Positions 15,712 through 22,915 of a DNA stretch of 34,751 bases are shown in pieces; the stretch's first letter is position 1; each line of letters opens with the position of its first letter. The position numbers and the translations under genes are program-made. Source of the stretch: a virus; the IMG/VR virus record IMGVR_UViG_3300017987_000230, positions 1 through 34,751 of that record; one strand, written 5' to 3'. Below the pieces are notes generated by a model. That model was not told the DNA's origin. It made no database searches and saw only the letters and a list, made by a program, of their open reading frames with translations.

Positions 15712-16583
15712 TGGGACGACCGTTGATCGGCTACGAAGATTTCTACCAGTTGGCGAACGTCGTCGTCACCGATCCCTCGGAGGAATCCGGGTTCCCGGCG
15801 ACGCGACTACGCGATCACAAGTCATATGATCTATGGAAACCGCTCGGAACCGATGGGCCGAAAACCCATTACTACACGGTGGACCTTGGCGACGGCACGG
15901 GCGGCACGCCAGGCCCGACCGGCGTCGATTACTTCGCGTGCATCAATCACACGCTCAAGAGCTCGAACGCGCAGTTTTTTATTGAGCTCTCTACCGACAA
16001 TTTCGCTTCGGTAGTGATAACGCTCGGGTTCGGGACGCCGACGTTTGATCGTTCGTTCTGTTTCAGCGTACAAGACGCGGCGTTGCCGGCCTGGCGCTAC
16101 TGGCGCGTCCGGATCGATAACCTCGACGCGACCGAATATGCGAACCTTGCGATCGGCGAAATCCGCGTCGGTCGCGGTGTCGTGCTGCCGGAGGGCGTCA
16201 ACTGGCGCGGGTTCGATCCGTGGAACTATCTGCCGCGTTCGCGTGAACACTTCTCCGCGGCGGGTGTTCCAATCCGAAGCGTGACCGAATCGATCGGACG
16301 CGATCAGCGGTGCCCGGTCCAGAACATTACGCGGGCGTTCCTTGAGGACAATACCGAAAACACGGGCTTTCGGTGGTGGCATGACAACGTAGCAACTAAA
16401 GGCGGGTTCTCGGTGTTCTCGTGGTTTCCAGAGCCGCTCGGCTGGACCTACAACACGGCGTTTAACTGTCTGTGGGGTTCGGTGAAGGGCGGCGACGTGG
16501 ACGTCAAGGCAAAGCGCCCGGACGCCCAGGGCGGATTGTGGGACCTCAATTTCACCGTGACGGGACGGGGTGAGTTGGAGTAA
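15711..16583 (+). CDS. Distal tail protein-like
   Basis: 290 residues, located between tape measure and tail hub. Residues about 20-160 look like a galactose-binding-type beta sandwich: the ARLRDHKSYDLWK-type opening, a DYFACINHT strand, and the AWRYWRVRIDN...IAIGEIRVG strand pair common in phage distal tail proteins. The C-terminal half ends with a beta-rich LWDLNFTVTGRGELE segment also common there. The role in baseplate assembly is inferred from position and fold cues. TAATG overlaps exist on both sides. Confidence 0.6.
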   Translation: MGRPLIGYEDFYQLANVVVTDPSEESGFPATRLRDHKSYDLWKPLGTDGPKTHYYTVDLGDGTGGTPGPTGVDYFACINHTLKSSNAQFFIELSTDNFASVVITLGFGTPTFDRSFCFSVQDAALPAWRYWRVRIDNLDATEYANLAIGEIRVGRGVVLPEGVNWRGFDPWNYLPRSREHFSAAGVPIRSVTESIGRDQRCPVQNITRAFLEDNTENTGFRWWHDNVATKGGFSVFSWFPEPLGWTYNTAFNCLWGSVKGGDVDVKAKRPDAQGGLWDLNFTVTGRGELE

Positions 16584-18799
16584 TGGCGCACGCCGACTAC
16601 ATAGCGGCCGCGAACGCTTCGAGTCAGTTGGTACTCGATTATATCGAGATCGATCTACCATACTCGGGCGGGACCGGGAGCCAGGGCAACACGTTTCGTA
16701 TTGGAACCGAACACTCGGTCCCGGTCGCGAAGCGCCTCGGCGTGAATATGTCTCCTTATCTCATTAGCGCCGGCGGCGGATCGACGACGCGGATCAAGCC
16801 CGGGTTGCAGACCGACCGCGCGTCGATCACGATCTCCGTAAAGGACGACGAGAATCCGGCCGACTTCGACGCGGCGGTCGTGGAGTTGACGTCGGGTTCG
16901 TCGTTCTGGCGACGCCTGTTCGTCGCATATCCAAATTGGCACCGATCGCCGGTGCGCGTCTATTCGTTTTTCGACACGGCGGACCTCGACGATTTGAGTA
17001 AGGCCGAGCTCATGTTCTCGGGCGTCCTCGAAGATTATCGGTTCAACGCGGACAAGACCGTGTCCCTCATCGTGCGCGACCCGCTCGAATTCAAGGACAT
17101 GAAGGTTCCGACGCCAATCTCGACCGATAACGATTTGAACGTCGCGATCACCACGACGACACAAACGACGGTTACGCCGGACGACGATTCGGAATTCGTG
17201 GACCCGCCGAACGACTGGCCGTCGGTGGATTTCCTTCCGCCGCTCGTCAAGATCGACAACGAATTGATCGCCTATTATGGCGTTAGCGCGGGCGCTCTCC
17301 AGGTGGCGCGCAATTACGCCTACTGGTCGTCAACGTTTGCTAATGCCGTTTGGTTCAAACAGGTAGGAGCGACCGTCTTCGACAATCAACGGCTCGGGCC
17401 TTACGGATGGGTTGACGCGGCGGAACTGACTTGCCCTCAAAACGGTTCGTGTTGGCAGGTATCCGCATTGGCGGCCACGAGCCAGAACGCGAACGCGTCG
17501 ATTTGGGTCCATGAACACCCCGACAATCCTGGCGCCGCGTTTAATCTTGTCATTTGGGATTCCGGAACGGTGACCGAGATCGCTTCAATTGCGATTACGG
17601 CAGCGCCCTATTGGGTGCGCTATGACGTGCCGAAAGCGTTTACCGGGGCGGCCGGCGGGAATGTGGCGTTCGGGGTCAACCGCCTCGTCGCACCGACGGC
17701 GAAAATCTATATCGCGGCCGGCCAAGTTGTGCCGGCACTCGCGAAAGAAAACTATGTCCCGACGCAAGCGACGCCCGGGGCCGCAATCGGTCGCGGCGCC
17801 TATGGAACGACCGCGGCAACGCATAGCGTCGGCGCCGACATTACAACTCAGATCGAATACCGAGAGCCGTTCACGACGGCAAACGGCCTGCATCCTATCT
17901 ACTGCAAGCGCGACCTCTGCAACCGATTGCAGATTCCGACGGCGCTCGTCGATGACGCGGCATGGGGCGTCGAGCTCTCTTTCTCGCAAGGCGACCGCGC
18001 AAGGCGAACACTCGCGGAGCCGCACGACGGGAAAAAGCTAGTCAAGGAATTGCGCGAACAATTCCTCGTCGATATCTGGGTCGGTCGCGATGGGCTCCTG
18101 AAATGTCGTTGGTCCTGGCGGACCAGGTTCGCGACCGAGTCGCTTCCGAAGCTGACGCACGCTCGCGACCTCATGGCGCCCCCGCTATCGAACAGCGGCA
18201 AGGAATCCCGGTTGACCGAAATCCCGATCTACTATGATTTCTCGGGCGACTCGGAAGGCCGAAGCGACGTCCCGGATCAATACGATACGTGGGTGATTTT
18301 TAGGAACAAAGACGCGGAAGGCCCGGACAACCGCTCCCGCAAGGTACAAGAGATTTACTCGCGTTGGATTTACCAAGGGGCCGAGGCGTCGTCATTGTGG
18401 GGGCGCATGAAACAGCGCCGCCTTGACGGGATGCGCCGGATCGAACGGCTACCGGTGACCTATACTCGCTTTGGTGACTTTGACGTCGGCGACGTGGTGC
18501 AACTCGATACGCCGTGGATCGTGCGCGATCTCTCGGGCGCGGCCGCAAACGACGATCTCACCGGCTGGCAAGTTGTCGCGATGAAATATCGCGGCCTGGC
18601 CGACGACTTCGAGGTGTCGCTTTTGGAACACGTCACGACTCGGCCGGCATTCTTCGCGCCGAACAACGACCTCGAAAGCCCGGCGAATCCGTTTCCGGAC
18701 TATGACAACGCGAGCGACGCCGAAAGGTTCTATGCGTTTTTCTGTACGAACTCGGGCACCGTGGGAACCGACCAGGACCCGCCATATCTTTTCCAGTAG
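16583..18799 (+). CDS. Tail hub / tip protein with inserted lectin-like module
   Basis: 738 residues. N- and C-terminal parts resemble phage tail-hub proteins: MFSGVLEDYRFNADKTVSLIVRDPLE near 145-170 and VDIWVGRDGLLKCRW near 490. A conserved segment that normally reads as one unit (L.V.RGAYGTTAATHS) is split. After LQVARN near residue 242 comes a module of about 155 residues, beginning FANAVWFKQVGATVFDNQ, that looks like a carbohydrate-binding (CBM4/9 or laminin-G type) domain, and the hub sequence resumes with GRGAYGTTAATHS near 400. The protein probably touches the host surface. The inserted module may bind a surface glycan. Confidence 0.75.
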   Translation: MAHADYIAAANASSQLVLDYIEIDLPYSGGTGSQGNTFRIGTEHSVPVAKRLGVNMSPYLISAGGGSTTRIKPGLQTDRASITISVKDDENPADFDAAVVELTSGSSFWRRLFVAYPNWHRSPVRVYSFFDTADLDDLSKAELMFSGVLEDYRFNADKTVSLIVRDPLEFKDMKVPTPISTDNDLNVAITTTTQTTVTPDDDSEFVDPPNDWPSVDFLPPLVKIDNELIAYYGVSAGALQVARNYAYWSSTFANAVWFKQVGATVFDNQRLGPYGWVDAAELTCPQNGSCWQVSALAATSQNANASIWVHEHPDNPGAAFNLVIWDSGTVTEIASIAITAAPYWVRYDVPKAFTGAAGGNVAFGVNRLVAPTAKIYIAAGQVVPALAKENYVPTQATPGAAIGRGAYGTTAATHSVGADITTQIEYREPFTTANGLHPIYCKRDLCNRLQIPTALVDDAAWGVELSFSQGDRARRTLAEPHDGKKLVKELREQFLVDIWVGRDGLLKCRWSWRTRFATESLPKLTHARDLMAPPLSNSGKESRLTEIPIYYDFSGDSEGRSDVPDQYDTWVIFRNKDAEGPDNRSRKVQEIYSRWIYQGAEASSLWGRMKQRRLDGMRRIERLPVTYTRFGDFDVGDVVQLDTPWIVRDLSGAAANDDLTGWQVVAMKYRGLADDFEVSLLEHVTTRPAFFAPNNDLESPANPFPDYDNASDAERFYAFFCTNSGTVGTDQDPPYLFQ

Positions 18800-18808
18800 G
18801 GGCAACCG

Positions 18809-19966
18809 ATGGCCGCACCAACCGACGCTTTTCAGATTATCACCGACGCCGAGATCGCCGCGGGGCAACCGATCACGACCGGATGGGCGAACAAGGTTCA
18901 AGAATCATTGAACAACGTCTATTCGCAACTCGTGGGCGAGCCGCTCGCGAGTCCGCCATATACGCCCGCCCAGGCGCACGACCACGACGGCGTAAATTCT
19001 AAGCTCCAGGTTTCGCCGGCAATCTATGGGTCGGGTGCCGATGGCGCGCTGTCTGTCCCGTCCGGAACGACGACGCTTCTCTCGAACCGAACCTATAGCT
19101 TCACGTCGATTTCGGTCGCGGCCGGAGCGATTCTTCGATTCGACAACGGGTTTTGCAAGGTCGGATGTACGGGCGACGCCGACATTTTCGGAACGCTCGA
19201 AGTCTACCACCAGGGAACGGGCGGCGTCGGCGCTGTTCCGGGACCTGGCGGCGCGGGGCTCCCCGGTGCGTTCTCGGTGTTTGGCCTGTCTGGTGGTGGC
19301 GCCGGCGGAACGAACGGCCTTCCGGTGACCGACACGTCGGGCGGCGGCGGTGGCGCTGGCGTTTGGGGTAACGGCGGGGCGAGTAGTGCCGAGGGGACGA
19401 GCGCGCCCGCGGCCGGCGGCGTGTCTCAATTCACGGTCGATACGTTGAACGCGGTCACGGTGTCGGCCGCCGAAATGTATCTCATGCAGTACATTTACAC
19501 GCTATGGCGCGCGGCCGGCGGCGGCGGCGGTACGGGCGCTGGCGGCGACACTCCGCGAAACGGGGGGTATGCCGGCGGGAATGGAATCATTGCGATCAAG
19601 GGCGATCTCGACGGCAACTCGACCGGCGTCGTCAAAGTTGACGGCGGCGGCGGCCAGGCCGGAACCGGTGGCGATGAATCCGGGGGCGGCGGCGGCGGCG
19701 CCGGCGGCCTTTGGGGTATCGTCGGTGGCGTCGTTGACAACATCAGTTGGACCGCGAACGGCGGTGCCGGCGCGACGGGCAATCCCGGGAACGCCGGGGG
19801 CGGCGGCGGCGGCGGCGGCGGCATTTCAAAGCTAATGTCTGGCGGCGCGCAAACTGGCGTGACCGTGGCCGCGAACGGCGGCGCGGGCGGCGGCGGCGGA
19901 ACGGCCGGCGGAGCCGGAAGCGCGACGGCGATCGCGTCCACAGAGCCAGAGCGGTTCTGGTACTAA
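18809..19966 (+). CDS. Glycine-rich tail adhesin / fiber
   Basis: 385 residues. The first 130 residues are a normal beta-rich attachment domain with an AHDHDGVNS segment (histidines 57 and 59) typical of fiber metal-binding sites. The rest is about 250 residues of glycine-rich sequence with many runs of four to nine glycines separated by short strands, ending in aromatic EPERFWY. Glycine-rich repeats of this kind form polyglycine-II sandwiches in receptor-binding adhesins. Position at the end of the tail module supports host recognition. The repetitive GGCGGC coding sequence is prone to expansion or recombination. Confidence 0.75.
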   Translation: MAAPTDAFQIITDAEIAAGQPITTGWANKVQESLNNVYSQLVGEPLASPPYTPAQAHDHDGVNSKLQVSPAIYGSGADGALSVPSGTTTLLSNRTYSFTSISVAAGAILRFDNGFCKVGCTGDADIFGTLEVYHQGTGGVGAVPGPGGAGLPGAFSVFGLSGGGAGGTNGLPVTDTSGGGGGAGVWGNGGASSAEGTSAPAAGGVSQFTVDTLNAVTVSAAEMYLMQYIYTLWRAAGGGGGTGAGGDTPRNGGYAGGNGIIAIKGDLDGNSTGVVKVDGGGGQAGTGGDESGGGGGGAGGLWGIVGGVVDNISWTANGGAGATGNPGNAGGGGGGGGGISKLMSGGAQTGVTVAANGGAGGGGGTAGGAGSATAIASTEPERFWY

Positions 19967-19979
19967 GAAAGGGGCAGAA

Positions 19980-20513
19980 ATGAGCATGACGTTTCCAGAG
20001 ATACCGGGGCCGGAACCAGAGCCGGAACCGACGCCAGGCCCGACGCCGGCCGCTCCCGCACACAAGCGGTTTGTGATCGTCAACGGGGATTATGACCAGG
20101 TCGAGCGAACGCAATATGACGTTTCGCAAGCGGCCGCGGCGACGGCGGCCGGGGTGCCCGAGGCCCAGGCCATCGAGAACGAGAGCATTCCGGAACATCG
20201 GCTCGCGGTCCGGAAGGTGAACGACGAGCCGGAACTCTACGAAGCGCCGGCGCCGACGCCACCGGCACCGTGGGAGATCGAGCCGCTCGCGTCGATCCTG
20301 GCCCGGCTCCAGTCGGGCGCGGCCACGACTCGCGAGGCCGTGTATTTCGGGGCGGAGCTCGGGCGCTATGCGGGCCGGGCGCCGATCTCGCTCGCGGAAA
20401 CGGACAGAGAGAAACGGCTCGCGGAGTTGCGGCCGAAAATCGCGGGAGGGACCGCGACACAAGCCGAGCGCGACGAGGCGCTCGCATTGTTGATCGGGCC
20501 GACGCCCGAATAG
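19980..20513 (+). CDS. Unknown protein after the adhesin (possible fiber accessory)
   Basis: 177 residues with a proline/glutamate-rich N-terminus (about 7-30), a small globular part with KRFVIVNGDYDQVERTQYD, a proline-rich linker and a C-terminal helical region. No family is recognised. Position directly after the adhesin would fit a fiber assembly or capping protein. The ATG follows GAAAGGGGCAGAA. Confidence 0.55.
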   Translation: MSMTFPEIPGPEPEPEPTPGPTPAAPAHKRFVIVNGDYDQVERTQYDVSQAAAATAAGVPEAQAIENESIPEHRLAVRKVNDEPELYEAPAPTPPAPWEIEPLASILARLQSGAATTREAVYFGAELGRYAGRAPISLAETDREKRLAELRPKIAGGTATQAERDEALALLIGPTPE

Positions 20514-20527
20514 AAAGGGGGGGGGCT

Positions 20528-20935
20528 ATGCGTTCGGTATGGTTCGTGTTGCTGGTGCTGGCGGTCGTGGTGGCCGGGGCCGGGTGTTTTCTCGACAAGA
20601 TTCCGGACGACGCATTGCCGGCGCCAGGCGAGCCGATCCCGGGACCTGGCGGCGCGGTTGCGACGGCCGTTCTCCCGCCCGCGGTTGTGGCCGCCTTGAC
20701 TGCGCTCGGTTGGGTATTGTCGGCGATCAAATCGCACCGGCGCAAGCGGACGGCCGAGGTCATTATCGAGGGAGTCGAAAAGGCGTTCGAGGCGGTCAAG
20801 TCTGGAGAGATCACCGACGACCAGATTCGTGCCGCGCTGAAATCGGTTGCCGTCGCTCGTGGCTTCTACAACGACATCGACAAACTCGTTCATGCGGTCC
20901 GCGCGCGACTGGAAAAGCGCAACGGTTCGGGGTAA
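20528..20935 (+). CDS. Membrane lipoprotein (possible lysis protein)
   Basis: 135 residues. A hydrophobic N-terminus (about 3-19) ends in AGAGC, a lipobox-like cysteine at position 20, followed by a proline/glycine linker and a second hydrophobic stretch (about 44-66), then a basic RRKR turn and a helical C-terminus. A holin-like or outer-membrane spanin-like role is possible because it follows the tail genes, but the second hydrophobic stretch is unusual for an outer spanin. The start at 20528 is preceded by a long G run and GCT, as in related leaders. Confidence 0.55.
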   Translation: MRSVWFVLLVLAVVVAGAGCFLDKIPDDALPAPGEPIPGPGGAVATAVLPPAVVAALTALGWVLSAIKSHRRKRTAEVIIEGVEKAFEAVKSGEITDDQIRAALKSVAVARGFYNDIDKLVHAVRARLEKRNGSG

Positions 20936-20945
20936 GGTATAAGGG

Positions 20946-21335
20946 ATGGATTGGCCGACGTCGGTCACCTTGACAACGCTCGCAAGTATAGCAACGGCGG
21001 CAATCTTGAAGATTCTCGACGCGTTCAAAGCAAGGCGAAAGGCGGCTGGCAACGGGTCCGGGGCCGGGGACTCGTCCTCGGCCTCGGGGTCCCATCCGGT
21101 AGTTGACGCGGACGTCGCCGACCTACGGACGCGTGTCGGGGTTTGCGAGGTCCGCCAGGAGAACACCGACGAGGCCGTTCGAAAGCTCGAACGCACGGTC
21201 GAGCGAGGGACCGAGGAAATCAAACGTCAGATTCGGCAGGTCGATCGGAGCCGTCAATCGGACGTCGAGCGATTCGAGGGCAAGATCGACCGCCTTTCCG
21301 ACCTGATTCAACGGCGCCATGATCCCGGCGACTGA
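20946..21335 (+). CDS. Single-span protein with coiled coil (spanin- or holin-like)
   Basis: 129 residues. An N-terminal hydrophobic helix (about 5-24) is followed by a basic turn (KARRKAA), a glycine/serine/aspartate linker and a long charged coiled coil (about 55-125). This anchor-plus-coiled-coil design is shared by inner-membrane spanins and some holin-associated proteins. With the lipoprotein gene just upstream it may form a two-component lysis pair. No endolysin is recognisable nearby. The stop overlaps the following gene by 17 bases. Confidence 0.55.
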   Translation: MDWPTSVTLTTLASIATAAILKILDAFKARRKAAGNGSGAGDSSSASGSHPVVDADVADLRTRVGVCEVRQENTDEAVRKLERTVERGTEEIKRQIRQVDRSRQSDVERFEGKIDRLSDLIQRRHDPGD

Positions 21336-21594
21336 CGGCCCGCCGGTTCGAATCTCGCGCGCCCAGGTCGTCCGACTCATTGCCATACAGAACGAGCGCG
21401 GGATCGCAGAGGCCGACCTCAAGGGGTATTTGTGGGCCCGCTACCGGATCGCGTCGCGGGCGCACATTCTGGCCGGCGACTATGACCGCGTCGTCGAGTG
21501 GCTCCAGGGGCGCCGGCGCTGGCCCGGGGCTCGCCTGGGGCGGCCGCCTCAGAGGCCCGAGAACGGCTCCGCGGATTCGGGGGCCCGAGAGTAG
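21319..21594 (+). CDS. Small conserved domain seen appended to phage recombination proteins
   Basis: 91 residues. Residues about 10-58 (ISRAQVVRLIAIQNERGIAEADLKGYLWARYRI-type) match the short helical domain often found at the C-terminus of phage single-strand annealing and related proteins, with an ISxAQxxRL opening, LKxYL core and YDRVVEWLQ end. Here it stands alone. The C-terminal 30 residues are low-complexity and partly encoded by the left copy of a 28-base direct repeat. The recombination role is inferred. Confidence 0.5.
   Translation: MIPATDGPPVRISRAQVVRLIAIQNERGIAEADLKGYLWARYRIASRAHILAGDYDRVVEWLQGRRRWPGARLGRPPQRPENGSADSGARE
21540..21567 (+). repeat. 28-base direct repeat, copy 1
   Basis: Perfect 28-base match to 21687-21714, 147 bases apart. 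The unit contains the palindrome GCCTCAGAGGC. Copy 1 lies in the 3' end of the small conserved-domain gene, copy 2 in the non-coding region. A shorter related word, GGGCCCGAGAG, occurs between them at about 21581. Position just before the early promoter makes a regulatory or replication role possible. Confidence 0.9.
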
Positions 21595-21822
21595 GGGGGC
21601 CGGCCGCGGCGGCCAGGGCGCCCCATCGACGGCCACCAGGTGGCGAAATACGGCGTTTCTGCGAGCGAATTGCCCGGGGCCACGATGCGGCCGCCTCAGA
21701 GGCCCGAGAACGGCCGATCGTTTTCGGGGTGTAAGGAGTCGCCGAGGGCCGAGTTGTGGTCCTGGCGCCACCTTGCCGGCTGTCTATTTTCCGGCTCGCC
21801 GATCCGCCCTGGAATTTTGGTG
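21595..21822 (+). other. Non-coding region between tail/lysis and early genes
   Basis: About 230 bases without a convincing gene. Open frames here have no ribosome-binding site, are low-complexity, and are partly created by the repeat. The segment holds the second copy of the 28-base repeat and, from 21785, an AT-richer stretch leading into the promoter at 21823. No terminator with a T run was found at its start. Confidence 0.5.
21687..21714 (+). repeat. 28-base direct repeat, copy 2
   Basis: Second perfect copy of the unit described at 21540-21567, located in the non-coding region about 110 bases upstream of the early promoter. Its central 11-base palindrome could be a protein-binding site. 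Confidence 0.9.
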
Positions 21823-21852
21823 TTGACCTCCCCCGGGGGCCGGCGCTAGACT
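21823..21852 (+). promoter_or_regulatory. Candidate early promoter with palindrome in spacer
   Basis: TTGACC (21823-21828), 18-base spacer, TAGACT (21847-21852). The spacer contains the perfect palindrome CCCCCGGGGG (21830-21839). It is the only good promoter match upstream of the early/replication genes and resembles the head-operon promoter in carrying a palindrome between -35 and -10. Confidence 0.5.
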
Positions 21853-21857
21853 GTCAA

Positions 21858-21978
21858 TGTGGGAACGGAACGTCACCAATCTATTTCACGACCCCCCCGG
21901 GCCCGGACTGGCGCTCGCCTTTGCGGCGCCCTCCGATCCGTTCCCACAAGACGGCGCCCGGTGGGGGTCCTTTTTTTT
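21858..21978 (+). promoter_or_regulatory. Attenuator-like structured leader
   Basis: TGTGGGAACGGA (21858-21869) pairs perfectly with TCCGTTCCCACA (21937-21948). The enclosed region holds a second hairpin (21910-21914 with 21926-21930, with inner CGC/GCG pairs). The right arm of the long helix can alternatively pair as TTCCCAC/GTGGGGG (21941-21947 with 21961-21967), directly before TCC and a run of eight T (21971-21978). The two states are mutually exclusive, as in attenuators and riboswitches. A second competing helix, GACCCCC/GGGGGTC, is 21890-21896 with 21963-21969. The ligand or trigger is unknown. Confidence 0.5.
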
Positions 21979-21990
21979 CTGGCGCGCCAG
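21979..21990. promoter_or_regulatory. 12-base palindrome CTGGCGCGCCAG
   Basis: A perfect palindrome directly after the T run. It shares the GGCGCGCC core with the palindrome CCGGCGCGCCGG inside the head-operon promoter (4255-4266). It may be a binding site for a common regulator. Confidence 0.4.
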
Positions 21991-22013
21991 GCGGCGCGGG
22001 AAAGGCGGGCAGT

Positions 22014-22355
22014 ATGGGCTTGAGGGAATGGCCGGAGTTTTATCCGGGCATGGCGATAGGGGAGGGCGACCAAACAAGCGCCGATGATTGGGCGCTCGTG
22101 TCGCGCGAGGAATACGAACGCGCTCGGTTGCTCGTGAACGCGGGGCCGTTTCACATTCGGGGCGCGACTAGTGAGGCCCCGATTTGCACGGTCGGAATGA
22201 TGCTGGCCGAAACTGGCGTTCAATGCGGACACTCAACACTTGCCGACGCCGAGGCCGCGGTCGAGAAAATTCGCCGGTCGGATCGGTGGGGCGAATATGA
22301 CGTCGAGATCGTCGCGGGTTCGTGCCCGGCGTCGATGCTCGGCGGGGGGAGTTGA
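22014..22355 (+). CDS. Unknown early protein
   Basis: 113 residues, first gene after the early promoter and leader. The C-terminal half (VGMMLAETGVQCGHSTLADAEAAVEKIRR) looks like a small alpha/beta domain. No family is recognised. The ATG at 22014 is preceded by AAAGGCGGGC, a modest ribosome-binding site. A longer upstream frame would run through the leader and is rejected. As the first early gene it could be a host-takeover factor, which is speculation. Confidence 0.6.
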   Translation: MGLREWPEFYPGMAIGEGDQTSADDWALVSREEYERARLLVNAGPFHIRGATSEAPICTVGMMLAETGVQCGHSTLADAEAAVEKIRRSDRWGEYDVEIVAGSCPASMLGGGS

Positions 22356-22357
22356 CA

Positions 22358-22822
22358 ATGCCGACGATCATTCTTGAACGGAGTCCGTTGTCCGATGCCG
22401 TGCGCGAGACAAAGAAGGGGCGGGTTTTCATCTATCCGAACGGCCACGTCGAGTTGCAGAAATACGGAACGCTCGGCTCGTCCGGAATGCACACTCGCCG
22501 AACCGTGTTCAAGCCGGGCGGGTGTCGTGTCGAAACTGAGGGCGCGTCCTACCGAATGGACGCGATCGAAACGACGTCGGAGCCGGGAAGGGGCACGAGG
22601 AAATACAAGGCGCATACGGAGCGGCTCCGGTTTGCAAATGGTGCGCTCGCGGATGCCGTATTGACGGCGCTTGACGAGCTCGCGACCGCCCGGCGCAAAT
22701 ACCGCGAGGCGATCGGGCTCGCCTTTCACGGCGGCCGCCCGATCACGGCGCCGAATGCGGTCGGGGTCGCGGATGAGGCGGGGTTCGGAATCGAGGTCGT
22801 CGAGGATACCGGCGACGAGTAA
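22358..22822 (+). CDS. Unknown early protein, beta-rich N-terminus
   Basis: 154 residues. The N-terminal half has alternating strands (GRVFIYPNGHVELQKYGTL, then TVFKPGGCRVETEGASY) and the C-terminal half a helix with LATARRKYREAIGLAF. The ATG follows GGGGGGAG and lies just behind the preceding stop. No function is recognised. It belongs to the early operon upstream of the replication genes. Confidence 0.65.
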   Translation: MPTIILERSPLSDAVRETKKGRVFIYPNGHVELQKYGTLGSSGMHTRRTVFKPGGCRVETEGASYRMDAIETTSEPGRGTRKYKAHTERLRFANGALADAVLTALDELATARRKYREAIGLAFHGGRPITAPNAVGVADEAGFGIEVVEDTGDE

Positions 22823-22833
22823 CGCAGGCCGGC

Positions 22834-22854
22834 GCCGGGCGCCCGCGGCCCGGC
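22834..22854 (+). other. GC hairpin upstream of the replication gene
   Basis: GCCGGG (22834-22839) pairs with CCCGGC (22849-22854). No T run follows. It may only stabilise or modulate the transcript in the 93-base gap before the replication gene. Confidence 0.3.
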
Positions 22855-22915
22855 GATAATGCGGCGGCCCCGGTCGGTAGCCCGGGGCGCTCGGAAATAT
22901 CGCGAGGGGTTCTCT

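Noticed and set aside
19501-19930. CRISPR-like repeats
   Set aside because: The repetition is only glycine codon runs in the adhesin gene. No regular repeat-spacer array exists in the window.
20970-20992. TTGACA followed by TATAGC inside the coiled-coil membrane gene
   Set aside because: The spacing is only 11 bases, too short for a sigma70 promoter, and it lies in coding sequence.
21857-22087. Open frame from an ATG within the early leader
   Set aside because: It overlaps the attenuator-like structure and the T run, has no ribosome-binding site, and its product is low-complexity.
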